The notes under the pieces: model-generated
What the model was told of the DNA's origin: nothing
The model's database searches: none
The model's input: only the letters and a program-made list of their open reading frames with translations
In this document: in pieces, positions 34,704 to 43,500 of the stretch
Layout of the letters: each line of letters begins with the position of its first letter
How positions within the stretch are numbered: position 1 is the stretch's first letter
Program-made: the position numbers and the translations under genes
DNA from: JAZKHT01 sp040385245
GTDB taxonomy: Bacteria > Pseudomonadota > Alphaproteobacteria > Rhodobacterales > Rhodobacteraceae
Direction of reading: 5' to 3'
NCBI GenBank assembly: GCA_040385245.1
Contig: JAZKHT010000005.1
Span: forward strand, 1-64,000
Length of the DNA: 64,000 nt

Positions 34704-35962
34704 CAGTCAGCGAGCCTTGCGCGGATCGCCTCCAGATCGGGTGCACCACTGACCGGGCCATACAGCGCCAGTGCCGCCGGGGCCAGTGTCATGCCCGCGC
34801 CATAGCGGCGGACATCCTCGACCGACACGGCGTCGATCCTGGCCACGGTTTCCGCCACGGTCGGCACCCTGCCCCAGATCGCGAGCAGCCGCGCGTTGCG
34901 TTCGGCACGGCTGGATGGGCTTTCCAGCCCCATCAGCATTCCGGCCTTCAACTGCGCGCGGGCGCGGTTCACTTCGGCCATCGACATGTCGTCGGCGGCG
35001 CGCTTCAACTCGTCCACCGTCAGCGACACCAGATCACCGATTTCCGCCTGCGAGGTGCCCGCATAGACGGTGATCTGACCGGTGTCTTCATAGGCACCGC
35101 TTTGGGCAAAAATCGAATAGCACAGGCCGCGTTCTTCGCGGATCTTCTGGAACAGGCGGGACGACATGCCGCCCCCCATCGCGGTGGCATAGACCTGTGC
35201 GGCATAGACGTCTTCGGAACGATAGCCCGGCCCTTCGAAGGCAAGGGCGAAGTGGACCTGCTCCAGATCCTTGACCTCGCGCCGCTCGCCCCCGGAAAAG
35301 CGGGCGGGCTGGATCGTCCAGTCGCCAACACGCTTCAGGTGGCCGAACAGGGCGGTTGCCTGTTCGACGATGCTGTCGTGATCGACGCCGCCCGCAGCGG
35401 CAAGGATCATCTGGTCGGGGCCATAGTGTTCCTTCACGAATCCCTTGAGATCAGCCTTGGAAAACGACGACACCCGTTCCGCCGGGCCAAGGATGGTGCG
35501 GCCAAAGGGCTGGTCGGGGTAGGACACCTCTTGCAGCCAGTCAAAGATGATGTCGTCGGGGGTGTCCAGCGCCTGACCGATTTCCTGCAAGATCACATGG
35601 CGTTCGGTTTCGATGTCAGCGGTGTTGAACACGGGGTTCAGCACGATGTCGGCAATCACATCCAGTGCCATGCCCACATCGGGCGACAGGACACGGGCGT
35701 AATAGGCGGTCATTTCGCGGCTGGTATAGGCGTTGATATAGCCGCCCACATCCTCGATCTCTTCGGCGATGCGCAGGGCGCTGCGCCGCTTGGTGCCCTT
35801 GAAGGCCATGTGTTCCAGAAAATGCGCGATGCCGTTCTGTTCGGCCCGTTCATGCCGCCCGCCCGCCGTCACCCATACCCCGGCCGAGGCGGACAACAGC
35901 CCCGGCATGGATTCGGTGACGATGCGGAAGCCGTTCGACAGCGTGGTGATACGAAGCGTCAA
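34703..35962 (-). CDS. M16-family zinc peptidase (processing-peptidase type)
   Basis: A 419-residue peptidase with the inverted zinc motif HFLEH (H47, E50, H51) in GIAHFLEHMAFKGTKRR. The INAYTSREMTAYYARVL strand and downstream ETERHVILQEI, with the third ligand glutamate, follow. It resembles mitochondrial processing peptidase beta subunit and is conserved beside thrC in many alphaproteobacteria. It degrades or processes peptides in the cytoplasm or envelope. The start is TTG at 35962, overlapping the thrC stop by 4 bases (TTGA); the next in-frame ATG is at residue 19 and would remove the first strand. It overlaps the acetyltransferase gene downstream. Confidence 0.9.
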   Translation of the reverse strand: MTLRITTLSNGFRIVTESMPGLLSASAGVWVTAGGRHERAEQNGIAHFLEHMAFKGTKRRSALRIAEEIEDVGGYINAYTSREMTAYYARVLSPDVGMALDVIADIVLNPVFNTADIETERHVILQEIGQALDTPDDIIFDWLQEVSYPDQPFGRTILGPAERVSSFSKADLKGFVKEHYGPDQMILAAAGGVDHDSIVEQATALFGHLKRVGDWTIQPARFSGGERREVKDLEQVHFALAFEGPGYRSEDVYAAQVYATAMGGGMSSRLFQKIREERGLCYSIFAQSGAYEDTGQITVYAGTSQAEIGDLVSLTVDELKRAADDMSMAEVNRARAQLKAGMLMGLESPSSRAERNARLLAIWGRVPTVAETVARIDAVSVEDVRRYGAGMTLAPAALALYGPVSGAPDLEAIRARLAD

Positions 35963-37344
35963 TGCCCGGTCCTTTCGCGGATAAGGGTCTGGATCGCGGA
36001 AAGATCGTTGGGAACGCGCGTCAGGCGTTCGGGGCGGTCAAACAGATCGGCCATGCGGGCAGGCAACGCAGGACGCGTGCCCATCGCCGCCTGCACCGCA
36101 TCCGGGAACTTTGCCGGATGCGCTGTGGCAAGTGTGATCATCGGGGTGGACCCCAGATGTTCGCCCGCGACTTTGACGCCCACGGCAGAATGGGGACACA
36201 GCACCTCGGCCGTGGCGGCATAGGTCGCGCGGATGGTGGCAGACGTTTCATCCTCGGAACAGCGGCCCGAGGCGAAGGTGTCACGCAACATCTGCAAGGC
36301 ACCCTGACTGATGTGAAACCCGCCGTTTTTCAGTTCTGCCATCAGGGCCGATACCGCCGCCCCGTCGCGGCCATAGGCATCAAACAGCGCGCGTTCAAAA
36401 TTCGACGACACCTGAATGTCCATCGACGGGCTGATCGACGGCTTTACCCCGTCAGTGACGTAATCGCCCGACGTCAGTGCCCGGTGCAGAATGTCGTTCT
36501 GGTTGGTCGCGATCACCAGTCGCTCGATCGGCAACCCCATCGACCGCGCGATATAGCCCGCGAAGATGTCACCGAAATTGCCGGTCGGCACGGTGAAAGA
36601 CACTGCCCGGTGCGACGCGCCCAAGCATACCGCGCTGGAGAAGTAATAGACCACCTGCGCCAGAACCCGCGCCCAGTTGATGCTGTTGACCCCAGCCAGC
36701 CGCACGCCGTCGCGAAAGGCAAAGTCGTTGAACATATCTTTGACGCGGGCCTGACAGTCGTCGAAATCGCCATCCATCGCCAGCGCGTGGACGTTCGCCT
36801 CGACCGGCGTCGTCATCTGGCGGCGCTGCACCTCGGACACGCGCCCGTGCGGATACAGGATGAACAGATCGACGTTGGGCAGCCCGCGGAACGCCTCCAT
36901 CGCGGCAGAGCCTGTGTCGCCGCTGGTGGCACCGACGATGGTGATCCGCTCGCCCGATTTGGCCAGTGCGGCCTGCATCATCTGACCGATCAACTGCATG
37001 GCAAAGTCTTTGAACGCCAGCGTCGGGCCGTGAAACAACTCCAGCAGGAAATGGTTCGCGCCAAGCTGCACCAACGGCGCGCGCGCGGCATGGCCAAAGC
37101 CTGCATAGGCCGCCGTCAGCAGGCCGCGAAATTCTTCATCGTCAAAGGTGTCCCCCAGAAAGGGGCGCATCACCCGGAAGGCGATTTCCTCATACGACAG
37201 GCCCGCCATCGCGACGATATCGTCGTGCGACATGGTCGGCACCGTCTGCGGCACATACAGCCCGCCGTCACGGGCAAGACCGGTCATCATCGCCTGGCCA
37301 AAGGTCAGGATGGGGGCCGTGCCACGGGTAGAGATATAGTTCAT
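35959..37344 (-). CDS. thrC: Threonine synthase
   Basis: A 461-residue PLP enzyme that converts O-phosphohomoserine to threonine. The PLP lysine is K112 in FHGPTLAFKDFAMQ. Other family features are GATSGDTGSAAMEAFRG and SFTVPTGNFGDIFAGYIARS, and the N-terminal YISTRG arm is complete. The ATG at 37344 lies 10 bases after the SURF1 stop. The cox assembly-surf1-thrC-M16 peptidase order is a conserved Rhodobacterales arrangement. Confidence 0.95.
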   Translation of the reverse strand: MNYISTRGTAPILTFGQAMMTGLARDGGLYVPQTVPTMSHDDIVAMAGLSYEEIAFRVMRPFLGDTFDDEEFRGLLTAAYAGFGHAARAPLVQLGANHFLLELFHGPTLAFKDFAMQLIGQMMQAALAKSGERITIVGATSGDTGSAAMEAFRGLPNVDLFILYPHGRVSEVQRRQMTTPVEANVHALAMDGDFDDCQARVKDMFNDFAFRDGVRLAGVNSINWARVLAQVVYYFSSAVCLGASHRAVSFTVPTGNFGDIFAGYIARSMGLPIERLVIATNQNDILHRALTSGDYVTDGVKPSISPSMDIQVSSNFERALFDAYGRDGAAVSALMAELKNGGFHISQGALQMLRDTFASGRCSEDETSATIRATYAATAEVLCPHSAVGVKVAGEHLGSTPMITLATAHPAKFPDAVQAAMGTRPALPARMADLFDRPERLTRVPNDLSAIQTLIRERTGH

Positions 37345-37354
37345 CTGATCGCCT

Positions 37355-38020
37355 TCAAACCGTCCGACGCCTGATACGCCACAGAAGATAGGCTGTCATC
37401 CCCAGCCACACGACTGCCAGCGAAAACCAGGTGATCGCATAATTCATATGGTCATTGGGAATAGCCGAAGTGTCCACGGGCATCGGCTCGATCCCGCCAC
37501 CGGTCGGTTCGCGCGCGACAATAAATGTGGGCTCTGCGGTCAGGGCAGTGGCCATGGCGGGCACGTCGCGGGCAAACCACAGGCCCGTCTTGGCATCGGG
37601 GGGCGGGGTGTAGCTGTCGGTTTCATCCGGCCAGTGCAGGTTTCCCACCACGACCGTGCCACCCTCACGCGGCAGCGCGCGGTCTTCGTCGCGCACAAAA
37701 CCACGGTCGACCAGCACGCGGCGGCCATCCGTCTCGAACACCTCGACCACGCGGACACCGGCACCGATCTGCTTGCGGCTGACCAGCACATCGACATGCT
37801 CGCCCGTGAAACGCCCGGTGGCGGTGACGGGCAGATAGGGGTGATCCTTGGGATTCGGGGCATCGGGCAGCGCCACCGGGGCCGCCACGATCCGCGCGTC
37901 GATGTCGGACAGGATCGCTTGCTTCCACTGCAACCGCCCGACCTGCCAGACCCCCAGCGAGATCAGCACCCCGGCCCCGATCAGGCCCAGCAGCAGCGGG
38001 AAAATCATGCGGCGCAGCAT
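37355..38020 (-). CDS. SURF1-family cytochrome oxidase assembly protein
   Basis: A 221-residue protein with an N-terminal membrane span at about residues 5-25 and a C-terminal span near 195-213 (WFSLAVVWLGMTAYLLW). The family motifs are SLGVWQVGRLQWK near the start, VSRKQIGAGVRVVEVF and HMNYAITWFSLAV near the end. SURF1 delivers or inserts haem into subunit I of the aa3 oxidase. The ATG at 38020 (ribosome site AGAGGG) is chosen; 75 upstream in-frame residues are not family-like and run back through the gap to the ctaE gene. It follows the ctaE stop by about 90 bases. Confidence 0.9.
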   Translation of the reverse strand: MLRRMIFPLLLGLIGAGVLISLGVWQVGRLQWKQAILSDIDARIVAAPVALPDAPNPKDHPYLPVTATGRFTGEHVDVLVSRKQIGAGVRVVEVFETDGRRVLVDRGFVRDEDRALPREGGTVVVGNLHWPDETDSYTPPPDAKTGLWFARDVPAMATALTAEPTFIVAREPTGGGIEPMPVDTSAIPNDHMNYAITWFSLAVVWLGMTAYLLWRIRRRTV

Positions 38021-38109
38021 TGGAACCCTCTTGAAAGGAAAGGGCGCGGCACCCGATGGCCCGCGCCCGCCCAAAGGAATGTGCGCCGGGTCGCCCCGGC
38101 GCAAGGCAA

Positions 38110-38910
38110 TCAGCGGCCCCAGACGTAGATCGAGGCGAAGAGAAACAGCCAGACCACGTCCACAAAGTGCCAGTACCACGCCGCCGCTTCGAACCCGATG
38201 TGCTTTTCGGGGGTGAAGTGGCCCTTCAGCGCGCGGATCAGGCAAACGGTCAGAAAGATTGTGCCGATGACGACGTGAAAGCCGTGGAAGCCCGTCGCCA
38301 TGAAGAACGACGCGCCATAGATGTTGCCGGCAAAGCCAAAGGCCGCGTGGCTGTATTCATAGGCCTGAAAGAAGGTGAACAGCACGCCCAGCAGGATCGA
38401 CAGGATCAGACCGTTGACCAGATCCTTGCGGTTGTTTTCATGCACCAGCGCGTGGTGCGCCCAAGTGGCGGCAGCCCCTGAACACAGCAGGATCAGCGTG
38501 TTGATCAGCGGCAGGTGCCAGGGATCAAAGGTTTCGATGCCAACCGGCGGCCAGGTGCCATCGACCAGCGGGCTTTCGGGGCCCATCGGATACAGCGCGT
38601 GCTTGAAGAACGTCCAGAACCAGGCTGAAAAGAACATCACTTCGGACATGATGAACATGATGAAGCCGTAGCGCAGCCCGATCCGCACGACCGGTGTATG
38701 ATCGCCGACCTGGCTTTCATGCACCACTTCGGACCACCAGGCGAACATCACATACAGCACGACCGCAAGGCCGATCAGCCCCAGCCACGGGCCGGAACCG
38801 TGCATCCACAGCACTGCACCAAACAGCATCGTGAACGCACCGACAGCCCCGAGGAAGGGCCAGATCGACGGCGGAAGGATGTGGTAATCGTGGTTCTTGG
38901 CGTGGGCCAT
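38110..38910 (-). CDS. ctaE: Cytochrome c oxidase subunit III
   Basis: A 266-residue membrane protein with seven spans. Conserved segments are [60 protein letters not shown] and [16 protein letters not shown]. It stabilises the proton-pumping aa3 oxidase core. The order ctaC-ctaB-small ORF-ctaG-ctaE is standard for Rhodobacter and Paracoccus; subunit I is not in the window. Confidence 0.96.
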   Translation of the reverse strand: MAHAKNHDYHILPPSIWPFLGAVGAFTMLFGAVLWMHGSGPWLGLIGLAVVLYVMFAWWSEVVHESQVGDHTPVVRIGLRYGFIMFIMSEVMFFSAWFWTFFKHALYPMGPESPLVDGTWPPVGIETFDPWHLPLINTLILLCSGAAATWAHHALVHENNRKDLVNGLILSILLGVLFTFFQAYEYSHAAFGFAGNIYGASFFMATGFHGFHVVIGTIFLTVCLIRALKGHFTPEKHIGFEAAAWYWHFVDVVWLFLFASIYVWGR

Positions 38911-38935
38911 GGCTCTGGGTTCCCTCGTGTTTTTT

Positions 38936-39505
38936 TCAGTTTACCGCTTCGTCCGACGGGGCTGCAAGGGCTGCCTGCTCGTCGGTCAGGGGTGTTTCGT
39001 GGAAAGTGTAGCTTAGCGTGATCTCGTGGACAAACTTGCCCTCGCGGTCGGTCAGGATTTCGGGATCGACGTAAAAGCTGACCGGCATCACCACACGCTC
39101 GCCCGGTTGCAGAACCTGTTCGGTAAAGCAGAAACATTCGATCTTGGTGAAATAGCCCCCCGCCGCATCGGGCGTGACGTTATAGCTGGCGGTGCCTGCC
39201 ACCACGCGGTCGGTCGGGTTGTACGCCTCGTAAAAGGCAAGCCCGGTTTCGCCAAGACGGATTTCCATCGTCCGCTGCTGGGGTTTGAATTCCCACGGCA
39301 TGCCACGTTCGACCGAGGCGTCAAAGAACACCTTCACCGTGTCGTCCAGAATGACCGACGATCCGGCATCCGCCGTCGACACTGTCCCCGCGAACCCCGT
39401 GGTGCGGCAAAACCAGTCGTAAAACGGCACGGCGGCAAAGGACAACGAGACCATCAGCGCCGCCACGCCCCCCAGCATCAGGCCGGTCTTGCGCACGGGT
39501 GTCAT
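38936..39505 (-). CDS. ctaG: Cytochrome oxidase assembly protein CtaG (Cox11)
   Basis: A 189-residue membrane-anchored copper chaperone that loads the CuB site of subunit I. One span lies at about residues 8-28 and the copper motif CFCF (C124, C126) is in [10 protein letters not shown]. The DWFCRTTGF motif is also typical. The ATG at 39505 overlaps the stop of the small upstream ORF (ATGA), so the two are coupled. It ends 25 bases before the subunit III gene. Confidence 0.95.
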   Translation of the reverse strand: MTPVRKTGLMLGGVAALMVSLSFAAVPFYDWFCRTTGFAGTVSTADAGSSVILDDTVKVFFDASVERGMPWEFKPQQRTMEIRLGETGLAFYEAYNPTDRVVAGTASYNVTPDAAGGYFTKIECFCFTEQVLQPGERVVMPVSFYVDPEILTDREGKFVHEITLSYTFHETPLTDEQAALAAPSDEAVN

Positions 39506-39699
39506 TGGTCGGCCCCGGCAGCAGGGGCCGTCATCTCGATCCGCACCGAATGGTCGAACGCCTGCATCGGATCGCCTTGCGTCACCTTGACCACCGTCAG
39601 CGCAAAGACGATCAGGATGAAGAACCCCAGCGTCAGTGCCACGCCCAGATTGCGGCCGAACCGACGGGTGTGAATCTCGTGCAGCGGTTGCAGCGCCAT
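39502..39699 (-). CDS. Small membrane protein of the cox operon
   Basis: A 65-residue protein with one strong span at about residues 20-40 (ALTLGFFILIVFALTVVKV) and a positively charged N-terminus (HEIHTRRFGRN). It lies between ctaB and ctaG, is coupled to both (1 base after ctaB, ATGA overlap with ctaG) and has a GGAGG ribosome site. Small single-span proteins occupy this slot in other alphaproteobacterial cox operons. A role in oxidase assembly is inferred only from position. Confidence 0.85.
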   Translation of the reverse strand: MALQPLHEIHTRRFGRNLGVALTLGFFILIVFALTVVKVTQGDPMQAFDHSVRIEMTAPAAGADQ

Positions 39700-39700
39700 A

Positions 39701-40633
39701 TTACCAGCCTCCATATCCATAGGGACGAAGCGCGGCCTCGGCCAGAAACGCCCCGAAGTGCAGGAACAGATAATACAGCGAAAAGCGGAACACAGCCTTT
39801 TCGATTGCGTATTTGTCCGCCTCGGCCATCACTTCGTCGCGACGCCAGATGCGCCACGCGCCGATCAGGAACCACGCGTTCAACAGGACTGCCGCCGTCA
39901 GGTAGATCGGCCCGCCAATCGAGGTGAAGGCCGCCCCGATGGCCACGGGTGCCAGCAGGATGGTGTAGACCAGCACATGCGCCCGCGTCGATTTGCGCCC
40001 ATGCGTCACCGTCAGCATCGGCACACCGGCGTTGGAATAGTCGTCCTTCATGAACAGGGCCAGCGCCCAGAAATGCGGCGGCGTCCACATGAAGATCAGC
40101 GCGAACATCAGCACCGATTCAATCGACACCGACCCCGTCGCCACCGCCCAGCCGATCATCGGCGGAAAGGCCCCGGCCGCGCCGCCGATCACGATGTTCT
40201 GCGGTGTCAGGCGCTTCAGCCACATGGAATAGACCACGGCGTAAAAGAAGATCGTAAAGGCCAGCAACCCGGCCGCCAGCAGGTTCGACGCCAATCCCAG
40301 CATCACCACCGCGATGCCCGACAGCGCCATGCCCAGACCCAGCGCCTCGCCGGGTTGAACCTTGCCTGCGGGCACGGGACGGCCCTTTGTGCGGCGCATG
40401 ACAGCGTCGATATCCGCATCCCACCACATGTTCAGCGCACCACTGGCCCCTGCCCCCAATGCGATGAACAGGATCGCGGAAAAGGCCACGACCGGATGCA
40501 CGGACACCGGTGCCACCAGCAGGCCGACCAGCGCCGTGAACACCACAAGCGACATCACGCGCGGCTTCAAAAGCTGCACATAATCGCCAAAGCCCGCCTC
40601 TTTCGGCTGCTCGAAGGCGTGGATTTCTGTCAT
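39701..40633 (-). CDS. ctaB: Protohaem IX farnesyltransferase
   Basis: A 310-residue membrane UbiA-family prenyltransferase that makes haem O, a precursor of haem A for cytochrome aa3. The allylic-diphosphate-binding aspartate motif is in ALNMWWDADIDAVMRRTKGR, and the second conserved loop is MWTPPHFWALALFMKDDYSN. About eight or nine spans are predicted. It lies between ctaC (72-base gap) and the small cox ORF. Confidence 0.95.
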   Translation of the reverse strand: MTEIHAFEQPKEAGFGDYVQLLKPRVMSLVVFTALVGLLVAPVSVHPVVAFSAILFIALGAGASGALNMWWDADIDAVMRRTKGRPVPAGKVQPGEALGLGMALSGIAVVMLGLASNLLAAGLLAFTIFFYAVVYSMWLKRLTPQNIVIGGAAGAFPPMIGWAVATGSVSIESVLMFALIFMWTPPHFWALALFMKDDYSNAGVPMLTVTHGRKSTRAHVLVYTILLAPVAIGAAFTSIGGPIYLTAAVLLNAWFLIGAWRIWRRDEVMAEADKYAIEKAVFRFSLYYLFLHFGAFLAEAALRPYGYGGW

Positions 40634-40705
40634 CGATCGGTTCCTGACTTTTGGTTGGGAAAAGGCCCCGGAACCGGGGCCCGCCCTGCCGTCACTTCAT
40701 CCGCC

Positions 40706-41569
40706 TCAGTTCGAGGCGACAGCCACAGGTGCTGCCAGATCAGCCGCTGACAGCATCACATCGCCGGTCTTGGCCTTTTCCAGCCATGCCGCATAAGCCG
40801 CCTCGGACACGACCTTGACCGTGATCGGCATATAGGCGTGGTCCTTGCCGCACAATTCGGAACACTGGCCGAAATAAACGCCCTCACGCTCGGCGCTGAA
40901 CCACAGTTGCGCCAGACGACCGGGGACCGCGTCCTGCTTCACGCCAAAGGCGGGGATCGTCCAGGAATGGATCACGTCCGCACCGGTGACCTGCATGACA
41001 ACCGTCTTTCCGATCGGCACGACAACAGCGGTGTCGGTTGCCAGCAGATAAAGCGATTCGTCATAGCCCGCGGCGGCAAGGTCTTCTTTCGGCAGCATGA
41101 AGCTGTCGAACGCCACGCCGTCGTTGACGTAATCATAGCTCCAGTACCACTGGTTGCCGGTCACCTTGATCAGAACCTCGGCCTCGGGGATTTCCTGCTG
41201 CTTGAACAGCACCGGCAGCGAAAAGGCACCGATGAACACAAGGATCACGATCGGCACGACGGTCCATGCGACCTCGAGCGGGGAATTGTGGGTGAAGGTC
41301 GCGGGCGTCTTGTTGGTCTTGGCGTTGTAGCGGATCATCACATAGATCAGCAGCGCGGTCACAAACACCGTGATGACCGTGATGATGATCAGGATCATGT
41401 GATCCAGACCCTGCAAATCGCGGGCCAGTTCGGTGGCCGGCGGCTGAAAGCCCATCAGTTCCGGTTCCGGCTTGCCCACCACTTCAAGGCCCTGCGCAAA
41501 GGCGGCCCCGCCAAGGACCGACGCCGCAACACCCGTGGCCAAACCGTTGAGAGAGGTCAGAAGACGCAT
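40706..41569 (-). CDS. ctaC: Cytochrome c oxidase subunit II
   Basis: A 287-residue protein with a signal sequence, two membrane spans (about residues 58-80 and 105-122) and the periplasmic cupredoxin domain. The CuA ligands are all present: H201, C236, E238, C240, H244 and M247 in [15 protein letters not shown]. It accepts electrons from cytochrome c. This is the first gene of the leftward cox array; tldD is divergent, and an FNR-type box lies in the shared upstream region. Confidence 0.96.
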   Translation of the reverse strand: MRLLTSLNGLATGVAASVLGGAAFAQGLEVVGKPEPELMGFQPPATELARDLQGLDHMILIIITVITVFVTALLIYVMIRYNAKTNKTPATFTHNSPLEVAWTVVPIVILVFIGAFSLPVLFKQQEIPEAEVLIKVTGNQWYWSYDYVNDGVAFDSFMLPKEDLAAAGYDESLYLLATDTAVVVPIGKTVVMQVTGADVIHSWTIPAFGVKQDAVPGRLAQLWFSAEREGVYFGQCSELCGKDHAYMPITVKVVSEAAYAAWLEKAKTGDVMLSAADLAAPVAVASN

Positions 41570-41715
41570 GTTCTTATCCCGTTCGTCTGCGCGGCTTGGC
41601 CGCTGCGTGTTCGGGCCTGCCCGACTTAGGCGCAGAATCCCGTTGTTTCTGCTTGTGGTGAAACCATATTAGGGCAGGTGCTACAAGCAAAACAGTTGCG
41701 GCAAAGTAGCGCCGT

Positions 41716-41729
41716 TTGACCCATATCAA
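41716..41729. promoter_or_regulatory. FNR/FnrL-type box between ctaC and tldD
   Basis: TTGACCCATATCAA matches the FNR-family consensus TTGAY-N4-RTCAA at every specified base. It lies 13-26 bases before the tldD start and about 147 bases before ctaC. An oxygen-responsive role for one or both promoters is inferred. Confidence 0.6.
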
Positions 41730-41741
41730 GGACAGCCCCCC

Positions 41742-43163
41742 ATGACCGACGCCCCCTTTCGGCCTTTTGAGACGCATCTTGACGAAGGCACGGCCCTGTC
41801 GATCCTGCGCGCGGCCACCGCCGGGGCCGAGGATGGCGAACTTTTCCTTGAACGCAAACGGTCCGAGGCGATCGTGCTGGACGATGGCCGCATCCGCAAC
41901 GCGGCCTATGACGCCTCCGAAGGATTCGGTTTGCGTGCCGTGCGCGGCGATGTTGCAGGCTATGCCCATTCGACCGAGATTTCGGAAAAATCCCTGCGCC
42001 GTGCCGCAGAAACCGCGCGTCTTGCCGTGGGCGATGGCGGTGGCATTCTGGCCGACGCGCCCAAAGGCACCAACGCGCGGCTCTATGGCGACGCCGACCC
42101 GATGGCGGACGCGACATTCGCCGTCAAGATCGACCTGCTGCGCGAAATCGACGGCTGGGCGCGCGCGCTCGATCCGCGGGTGGTGCAGGTGTCAGCCACG
42201 CTGTCCGCCGGTCTGCAAGAGGTGGAGATTTTGCGCCCCGAAGGCCTGCGCCTTGCCGATATCCGCCCGATGGCGCGCCTGAACGTCTCGGTGATCGTCG
42301 AACAGAACGGGCGGCGCGAACAGGGCGGCATGGGCGGCGGTGGCCGCTTTGGTCTGGCCCGACTGATGGGGCAGGACTACTGGCAACCCCTGGTCAGGGA
42401 AGCCCTGCGCATCGCGCTGGTCAACCTCGATGCCGTCCCCGCGCCAGCAGGTGTGATGGATGTCGTCCTTGGCCCCGGCTGGCCCGGAATTCTGCTGCAC
42501 GAGGCGATCGGCCACGGGCTGGAAGGCGATTTCAACCGCAAGCAGACCTCGGCCTTTTGCGGGCTGATGGGCCAGCGCATCGCCGCCCCCGGTGTCACCG
42601 TGCTGGACGATGGCACGATGCCGGACCGGCGCGGGTCGATCTCGGTCGATGATGAAGGCACGCCGTCGGGCAAGAATGTGCTGATCGAGGATGGCATCCT
42701 GGTCGGTTACATGCAGGACCGCCAGAACGCGCGGCTGATGGGCGTGGCCCCCACCGGCAACGGGAGGCGCGAAAGCTTTGCCCATATTCCGATGCCGCGC
42801 ATGACCAACACCTACATGCTGGCCGGACAGGCCGACCCCGCAGGCATCGTCGCCAGCCTGAAGGACGGCATCTATGCTGTGGGCTTTGGCGGCGGACAGG
42901 TCGACATCACCAACGGCAAGTTCGTCTTCAGCTGCACCGAGGCCTACCGCGTGCAAAACGGCAAGATCGGCGCGCCGGTCAAGGGTGCCACACTGATCGG
43001 CGATGGGGCGACGGCGCTGAAACAGATCCGCGCCATCGGCAACGACCTGCACCTTGACCCCGGCATCGGCAACTGCGGCAAGGCAGGCCAGTGGGTGCCC
43101 GTGGGGGTGGGCCAGCCGACGCTGCTGATCGGCGGTCTGACGGTGGGGGGAAGTGCCGCCTGA
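41742..43163 (+). CDS. tldD: Metalloprotease TldD
   Basis: A 473-residue protein that with TldE forms a heterodimer cleaving peptides (microcin maturation, CcdA turnover). The zinc motif HEAIGHGLEGD has H253, E254 and H258, with downstream SFAHIPMPRMTNTYMLAG. The length is the usual one. The ATG at 41742 has AAGGA about 10 bases upstream. The partner TldE is not in the window. It is divergent from ctaC and ends before a 337-base repeat-rich spacer. Confidence 0.94.
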   Translation: MTDAPFRPFETHLDEGTALSILRAATAGAEDGELFLERKRSEAIVLDDGRIRNAAYDASEGFGLRAVRGDVAGYAHSTEISEKSLRRAAETARLAVGDGGGILADAPKGTNARLYGDADPMADATFAVKIDLLREIDGWARALDPRVVQVSATLSAGLQEVEILRPEGLRLADIRPMARLNVSVIVEQNGRREQGGMGGGGRFGLARLMGQDYWQPLVREALRIALVNLDAVPAPAGVMDVVLGPGWPGILLHEAIGHGLEGDFNRKQTSAFCGLMGQRIAAPGVTVLDDGTMPDRRGSISVDDEGTPSGKNVLIEDGILVGYMQDRQNARLMGVAPTGNGRRESFAHIPMPRMTNTYMLAGQADPAGIVASLKDGIYAVGFGGGQVDITNGKFVFSCTEAYRVQNGKIGAPVKGATLIGDGATALKQIRAIGNDLHLDPGIGNCGKAGQWVPVGVGQPTLLIGGLTVGGSAA

Positions 43164-43198
43164 CCATTCGAATGGCCCGCGCGCGGCATCCGTTGCAC

Positions 43199-43266
43199 GG
43201 GGGGCTGTCTGCCCCCCACGCCGCCCAAGGGCGGCTCCCCCCGAGGATATTTTTGGAAAGAGGAAG
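43199..43266 (+). repeat. Intergenic composite repeat (copy C)
   Basis: A hairpin GGGGGGCTGTCTGCCCCCC (43199-43217) is followed by CCCCCCGAGGATATTTTTGG and AAAGAGGAAG. It is the Rhodobacterales-type hairpin-plus-GATATTTTT element, oriented rightward. Confidence 0.7.
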
Positions 43267-43395
43267 GCCAAGGGTCTGACGCCCGCTGCAGATCACGGTC
43301 TGGCAGCAGGCGCCTTCCCCTTCCACGGTCATCGGCGTCCCCGCCTGTACCGCCACACCAATCTTTCAGACGAAAGTAAACGAACCTCTAATCGT

Positions 43396-43463
43396 CTTCC
43401 TCTTCCTGAAAATATCCTCAGGGGGTGAATTGGCCGCAGGCCAAGAGGGGGCAGAATGCCCCC
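43396..43463 (-). repeat. Intergenic composite repeat (copy D, inverted)
   Basis: On the minus strand a hairpin GGGGGCATTCTGCCCCC is followed, after a short spacer, by CCCCCTGAGGATATTTTCAG and GAAGAGGAAG. It is the mirror of copy C, with the GATATTTT end facing it. Confidence 0.7.
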
Positions 43464-43500
43464 TGTCCGGGCGACGCGCGCCAGGCGCGGCGCAACCGGT

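Larger units (their letters stand above)
43164..43500. other. Spacer between tldD and tex, mostly repeats
   Basis: The two genes converge here. The 337 bases hold two inverted composite repeat units (hairpin plus GAGGATATTTT) facing each other, and no supported gene. The hairpins may serve as terminators for each gene. Confidence 0.6.
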
